Part shown: piece by piece, positions 60,583 through 64,000 of the stretch
Numbering within the stretch: position 1 is the first letter of the stretch
Layout: every line of letters begins with the position of its first letter
Assembly: GCA_947501615.1 (NCBI GenBank)
Contig: CANMWK010000009.1
Location: 62,001-126,000, forward strand
Direction of reading: 5' to 3'
DNA length: 64,000 nt
Origin: an uncultured Tenacibaculum sp.
Lineage (GTDB): Bacteria > Bacteroidota > Bacteroidia > Flavobacteriales > Flavobacteriaceae
Notes under the pieces: generated by a model
Told to the model about the DNA's origin: nothing
The model's database searches: none
What the model saw: the letters and a program-made list of their open reading frames with translations, nothing else
Translations under genes and position numbers: made by a program

Positions 60583-61119
60583 TTAAAAGAAAGAAAAACC
60601 TACTCCTATAGAAACACTATCTAAATTTCCATTCCTAAATTCTGCAATCTTTTTTCTATGGAAATCTAAACGAATTAGCCCGTTCCAACGACTAGAGCTA
60701 AAACTAGCGAGTCCTAATCCTATTTTATAATAATTTCCGTTACTGAAACTTCTAGAAGGTCTCCACATTCTACCTACACTAGCATCTATAAAGTACGCAG
60801 AGCTACTTTTTGCAATAAAATTATAGCGTAAGGTGGTAAAGTAAGGAATCGAGTTAATAGCGAATTTAAAATGATGATCGTAACCTATACTTACACTACC
60901 AGACCATCTTTTATCAAATTGATATCCTACTTCTGCTCTTAAAAATATTGTTTGAGGAACAATAAGAGGGCCGCCATCATTATCAAAGGCTCTATAATGT
61001 TGGTTAATTCCGAAGTTTGTCCCAATATTACCAATAAAAAATGGCTTCTTTTCATTAATCTGTGCTCGACTGGCGTAAAAGCTGCTTAAAAGGATAAGGC
61101 TGAGTAATAGTTTTTTCAT
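60583..61119 (-). CDS. Predicted small outer-membrane beta-barrel protein
   Basis: 178 residues with a signal peptide (SLILLSSFYASRAQ). Alternating hydrophobic strands (WSGSVSIGYDHHFKFAI, FIDASVGRMWRPS, YYKIGLGLASFSSS) and a C-terminal strand ending in aromatic residues (VSIGVGFSFF) fit an outer-membrane barrel of about eight strands. It is not a PorP/SprF-type partner, so no link to the adhesin gene is shown. Function unknown. Confidence 0.7.
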   Translation of the reverse strand: MKKLLLSLILLSSFYASRAQINEKKPFFIGNIGTNFGINQHYRAFDNDGGPLIVPQTIFLRAEVGYQFDKRWSGSVSIGYDHHFKFAINSIPYFTTLRYNFIAKSSSAYFIDASVGRMWRPSRSFSNGNYYKIGLGLASFSSSRWNGLIRLDFHRKKIAEFRNGNLDSVSIGVGFSFF

Positions 61120-61246
61120 GAAAGTTTTTAGTTTTCATCACTGTATCAAGAACCATTCCATTAATTTTTAAATATTTAATAAGTGCTAAGTATAGATATC
61201 TTTTTGTAACAAAAATTGTTTTTACCGTCAAATAAATAAAAAAGCT

Positions 61247-61756
61247 ATGGTAGGAGGTGGATCTGGAAGCATACAACCTTTGTTGAATGCAAATAAATCG
61301 TTATTAAGAAAAAAGAGTTACTTAAAGGATAAAGACAAGAGTATACCAATTAAAGATGCTGAATTAGAATTTATAGAATTACCCAATGAAGAGTTAGAAT
61401 TATTGAAAAAGAAGATTAGAGTAGAAGCAAATAATCATAATTTTTTACACGTGTTGTCTGTAATTTTTATGGTTATAATTTTAGGTTTTATGACCCATTA
61501 TTTTCTTCAGGAAAATGATGATTATGAAGAATACATAGCTAATAAAAATTACCAGTTACGATTAAAAGAATTTAATGTAAACATTAAAAAAGGAGATGAA
61601 TTTTATTATACATCTCATTATAAAAATGCATTGTTTTTCTACCGAAAAAGTTTAGCATTATTTCCTGAAAACAGTTTGGTAAAAACTAAAATGAAAAATT
61701 GTTATCGCTTACAATGTGAAAATGAAAATATAAACTGTACAAAATTACTTCGGTAA
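61247..61756 (+). CDS. Membrane-anchored protein with TPR-like tail
   Basis: 169 residues. A Lys-rich cytoplasmic N-terminus is followed by one transmembrane helix (VLSVIFMVIILGFMTHYF, about 67-84) and a helical C-terminal part (KKGDEFYYTSHYKNALFFYRKSLALFPENS, in parts) like a single TPR hairpin. Function unknown. Its last 12 nt overlap the 3' end of the convergent truB gene. Confidence 0.6.
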   Translation: MVGGGSGSIQPLLNANKSLLRKKSYLKDKDKSIPIKDAELEFIELPNEELELLKKKIRVEANNHNFLHVLSVIFMVIILGFMTHYFLQENDDYEEYIANKNYQLRLKEFNVNIKKGDEFYYTSHYKNALFFYRKSLALFPENSLVKTKMKNCYRLQCENENINCTKLLR

Positions 61757-62437
61757 GTTTTCGATAAACTCATCAATACTTTGTGCCTTATCAACAGAAA
61801 AATCACCAATTTTTGTGCGTCGTAAAGCTGCTAAATGAGCACCAGATTGTAAAGCCTGACCAAAATCGTGAGCTAGAGATCTTATGTAAGTCCCTTTGCT
61901 ACAAACTACTCTGAAATCAATATGTAGATTATTAATTTTAGTGATTTCAAATTCAAAAATTTCAATTTCACGAGCTTTTATTTCTGTAGTTTTTCCTTGT
62001 CGTGCTAACTCATACAGTCGTTTCCCGTCTTTTTTAATAGCAGAGAAAATAGGTGGTTTTTGTTGAATTTTCCCTAGAAATTGTGCTGTGGTATTATGAA
62101 TTGCATCGTTGGTAATATGAGCTGTAGGGTAAGTATTGTCAACTTCTGTTTCTAAATCATAACTCGGGGTTGTAGCTCCTAATACAAAAGTACCTGTATA
62201 CTCTTTTATCTGACCTTGATAAGTTTCTATACTTTTGGTTTGTTTACCTGTACAAATAATTAATAAACCAGAAGCTAAAGGATCTAAAGTACCAGCATGC
62301 CCTACTTTAATCTTTTTAATATCAAAGCACTTTCTAATATGCCATCGTAATTTATTAACCACTTGAAAGGAAGTCCATTCCAAAGGTTTGTCAATAAGTA
62401 AAACTTTCCCGGATTTAAAATCTTCTAGTGTACTCAT
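61745..62437 (-). CDS. truB: tRNA pseudouridine(55) synthase
   Basis: 230 residues. Makes pseudouridine 55 in the tRNA T-loop. The catalytic Asp lies in KVGHAGTLDPLASGLLIICTGK, with further motifs KPLEWTSFQVVNKLRW, PIFSAIKKDGKRLYELARQG and CSKGTYIRSLAHDFG. Start overlaps the uppP stop by one base; fourth gene of the ftsX-DUF3098-uppP-truB run. Confidence 0.95.
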   Translation of the reverse strand: MSTLEDFKSGKVLLIDKPLEWTSFQVVNKLRWHIRKCFDIKKIKVGHAGTLDPLASGLLIICTGKQTKSIETYQGQIKEYTGTFVLGATTPSYDLETEVDNTYPTAHITNDAIHNTTAQFLGKIQQKPPIFSAIKKDGKRLYELARQGKTTEIKAREIEIFEFEITKINNLHIDFRVVCSKGTYIRSLAHDFGQALQSGAHLAALRRTKIGDFSVDKAQSIDEFIENLPK

Positions 62438-63234
62438 TATGAATTAAAAAATGTATATCCAATAGCAATAATACCTACAATTCCGCAGTATAATGAAAAG
62501 TAAGAAAGTTTACTTTTTTTCACTAAAGCAATCATCCATTTACAAGCAAGTAAACCTGCGATAAAAGCAGCAATAAAGCCAGCAGAAATAGGTATAATTT
62601 CAGAAGATTGAAAACTAATATCACCTCCTAATATATCTTTAGCGATTTTCCCAAAAATTAAAGGAATAACCATTAAAAAAGAAAAACGTGCAGCTTTTGT
62701 TCTATCGATACCTAATAATACCGAGGTAGATATGGTAGCTCCAGATCTTGAAATACCTGGTAGCATGGCAATTGCTTGAGAAATTCCGATGATTAATGAA
62801 TTTGAAAAAGACACATTCTTGTCTGTGTTTTTTGCTCTATCCGCTAACAATAAAAGTAATGCAGTTACAAGTAACATAATACCAATAAGTAAGATGTTTT
62901 TGCTAAAAAGAGCTTCTAATTGTTCTTCGAATAGTAAGCCAATAATTACTGCGGGAATCATAGAAATTACGATTTTAGCAGAAAACTGAGAGGCTTCGTT
63001 CCATTTGAATTGAAAAAGTCCTTTAAAAATTTGAGAAACTTCTTTTCTAAAAATTACTAAAGTACTTAAAGCCGTTGCAAAATGTAAAACAACAGTAAAT
63101 GTTAAGCTTTCTTCAGGGACAGAATTATCACCCAAAATAGCTTTGGCTAATTCTAAATGACCACTAGAAGAAACAGGTAAAAACTCGGTTAACCCTTGGA
63201 TAATTCCAAGGATAATTGCTTCCAAAATATCCAT
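62437..63234 (-). CDS. uppP: Undecaprenyl-diphosphatase
   Basis: 265 residues, polytopic. Regenerates undecaprenyl phosphate for cell-wall and surface-polymer synthesis. Motifs: GIIQGLTEFLPVSSSGHLELA, containing the essential Glu, and LPGISRSGATIS with the active-site Arg/Ser. It is called bacA in some systems because overproduction gives bacitracin resistance. Part of the same operon as truB. Confidence 0.95.
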   Translation of the reverse strand: MDILEAIILGIIQGLTEFLPVSSSGHLELAKAILGDNSVPEESLTFTVVLHFATALSTLVIFRKEVSQIFKGLFQFKWNEASQFSAKIVISMIPAVIIGLLFEEQLEALFSKNILLIGIMLLVTALLLLLADRAKNTDKNVSFSNSLIIGISQAIAMLPGISRSGATISTSVLLGIDRTKAARFSFLMVIPLIFGKIAKDILGGDISFQSSEIIPISAGFIAAFIAGLLACKWMIALVKKSKLSYFSLYCGIVGIIAIGYTFFNS

Positions 63235-63236
63235 AC

Positions 63237-63482
63237 TTATTTTTTAGGGTTGGCTAAAATAGCATATATTTCAATACCTAAACCAATAATAACAAGTGTA
63301 GGTGCTAAACGAATTCTTCTCCAGCTGTATAATTCTTCATTAAATACATTCGGATCGTCACTACCACCGCCAGCCATTAAGATAAATCCTAAGGCAATTA
63401 CAGCTAAACCAATTAGCATGATTTTATAATTTCGTTTACCGAATAAAAATTCTGGTTGTTCTGAATTTTTATTTTTTTTCAT
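63237..63482 (-). CDS. DUF3098 small membrane protein
   Basis: 81 residues with two transmembrane helices (IMLIGLAVIALGFILMAGGG and LAPTLVIIGLGIEIYAIL). The FGKRNY start and order next to ftsX are typical of the DUF3098 family in Bacteroidota. Function unknown; the position suggests a link to the divisome. Confidence 0.85.
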   Translation of the reverse strand: MKKNKNSEQPEFLFGKRNYKIMLIGLAVIALGFILMAGGGSDDPNVFNEELYSWRRIRLAPTLVIIGLGIEIYAILANPKK

Positions 63483-63485
63483 AGT

Positions 63486-64000
63486 TTAATAATATAAATC
63501 GTTGGTTTGTAAGTTTAAGAATCGTTGTGTTGCAAAATAGGTACTTATCCATGAAATGATAAAAGAAACCAATATAATACCAGCACTTAAATAAAGTAAA
63601 GAAATATAATCTTTAATTAATTCTAAGGCAGGAATATTTTTATCAATGTAATATATCATAACTCCTAAAGCGAAAAGGGCTACTAAAGCACCAATAAAAC
63701 CTAAACGTAAACTTTGCCAAATAAAAGGCTTTCGAATAAAACGTTTTGTTGCGCCAACCATTTGCATGGTTTTAATATTAAAACGTTTTGCATAAATAGA
63801 AAGTCGAATAGAGCTATTAATTAAAATTACCGATACAACGGCAAAGAAACCACTCAAAATCAATAGCCAAAAACTTATTTTTTTGATGTTTTTAGTTAAT
63901 TGCTCCACTAAAGGTTTATCATAAGAAATATCAGCAATAATTGTGTTTGTTTCAAATTCTTTTCGCAACTCTTCCATTTTTTCAGGCGTTACAAAGTCAG
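63486..64000 (-). CDS. ftsX: Cell division protein FtsX (partial, cut by window end)
   Basis: The open frame runs off the 3' end of the window: residues DFVTPEK precede the first internal Met, so the true start lies beyond 64000. The visible part holds an N-terminal periplasmic stretch, a transmembrane helix (SFWLLILSGFFAVVSVILI), MKTMQMVGATKRFIRKPFIWQ-like AKRFNIKTMQMVGATKR with the FtsX loop, and two more helices ending in YFATQRFLNLQTNDLYY. FtsX works with FtsE to control cell-wall hydrolases in division. Confidence 0.9.
   Translation of the reverse strand, partial: DFVTPEKMEELRKEFETNTIIADISYDKPLVEQLTKNIKKISFWLLILSGFFAVVSVILINSSIRLSIYAKRFNIKTMQMVGATKRFIRKPFIWQSLRLGFIGALVALFALGVMIYYIDKNIPALELIKDYISLLYLSAGIILVSFIISWISTYFATQRFLNLQTNDLYY

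Noticed and set aside
60583..61119. PorP/SprF-type partner of the giant adhesin
   Set aside because: It is convergent, only 178 residues, and lacks the PorP pattern; it looks like a small beta-barrel.

Overview
The window is about 64 kb of AT-rich chromosome from a bacterium of the Bacteroidota, most likely a marine member of the Flavobacteriaceae. The evidence for this is TAnnTTTG-type -7 promoter boxes, a 2.9 kb-residue adhesin with SprB-type repeats and a type IX secretion (T9SS) type A sorting domain, FecR/ECF-sigma/TonB receptor signalling, DUF4230, DUF6438 and DUF3098 proteins, an SDR-type L-threonine dehydrogenase, and the gene order ftsX-DUF3098-uppP-truB. I cannot name the genus from sequence alone.

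Layout: 1-8.7 kb holds an AraC regulator, lspA in a run with a small ABC transporter, an ankyrin and a leucine-rich-repeat exported protein, and trxB. 8.8-20 kb holds tRNA-Pro(TGG), two surface lipoproteins (a beta-propeller and a lectin-like protein), a sigma/anti-sigma/TonB receptor operon, a metallopeptidase-like lipoprotein and a photolyase pair. 20-29.4 kb is mostly housekeeping: tRNA-Pro(GGG), waaA, accC-accB-fabH-rpmF-DUF177, pdxA and ribE. 29.4-39.0 kb is the unusual region described below. 39.3-51.3 kb holds a CAT-anticodon tRNA, a prenyl synthase, a TetR-controlled RND efflux operon, recX, an orphan peptide gene, and threonine dehydrogenase. 51.5-60.2 kb is one giant adhesin gene. 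The end of the window is truB-uppP-DUF3098-ftsX (ftsX is cut by the window edge).

The main discovery candidate is a minus-strand locus at 29471-39035. It encodes fourteen small cysteine-rich peptides (P1-P14, numbered by coordinate), all with a leader of exactly 23 residues of the form MKKSILNIG...INGG, and each with a short core holding 4-8 cysteines. Interspersed are a C39-peptidase ABC exporter (cleaves double-glycine leaders), an HlyD-type adaptor, and a three-part thiol-oxidase (catalytically dead C39-like domain, VKOR membrane domain, DsbA-like CxxC domain). The simplest reading is a machine that recognises, exports, trims and disulfide-bonds a diversified library of secreted mini-proteins. 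A fifteenth peptide (P15, leader ending GK) lies alone 9 kb away at 47834-48040 and shares an upstream motif with the oxidase gene.

Seven copies of a 45-50 nt element (E1-E7) precede seven leaders at 19-30 nt from the ATG. Each can form two interlocking stems, in the geometry of an H-type pseudoknot. Both stems change with compensating or G-U-compatible substitutions, which suggests a structured RNA leader. One copy (E4) sits 28 nt before a decayed leader, marking a dead fifteenth cassette in the array. No immunity gene and no lanthipeptide, radical-SAM or YcaO modification enzyme is visible in the window.
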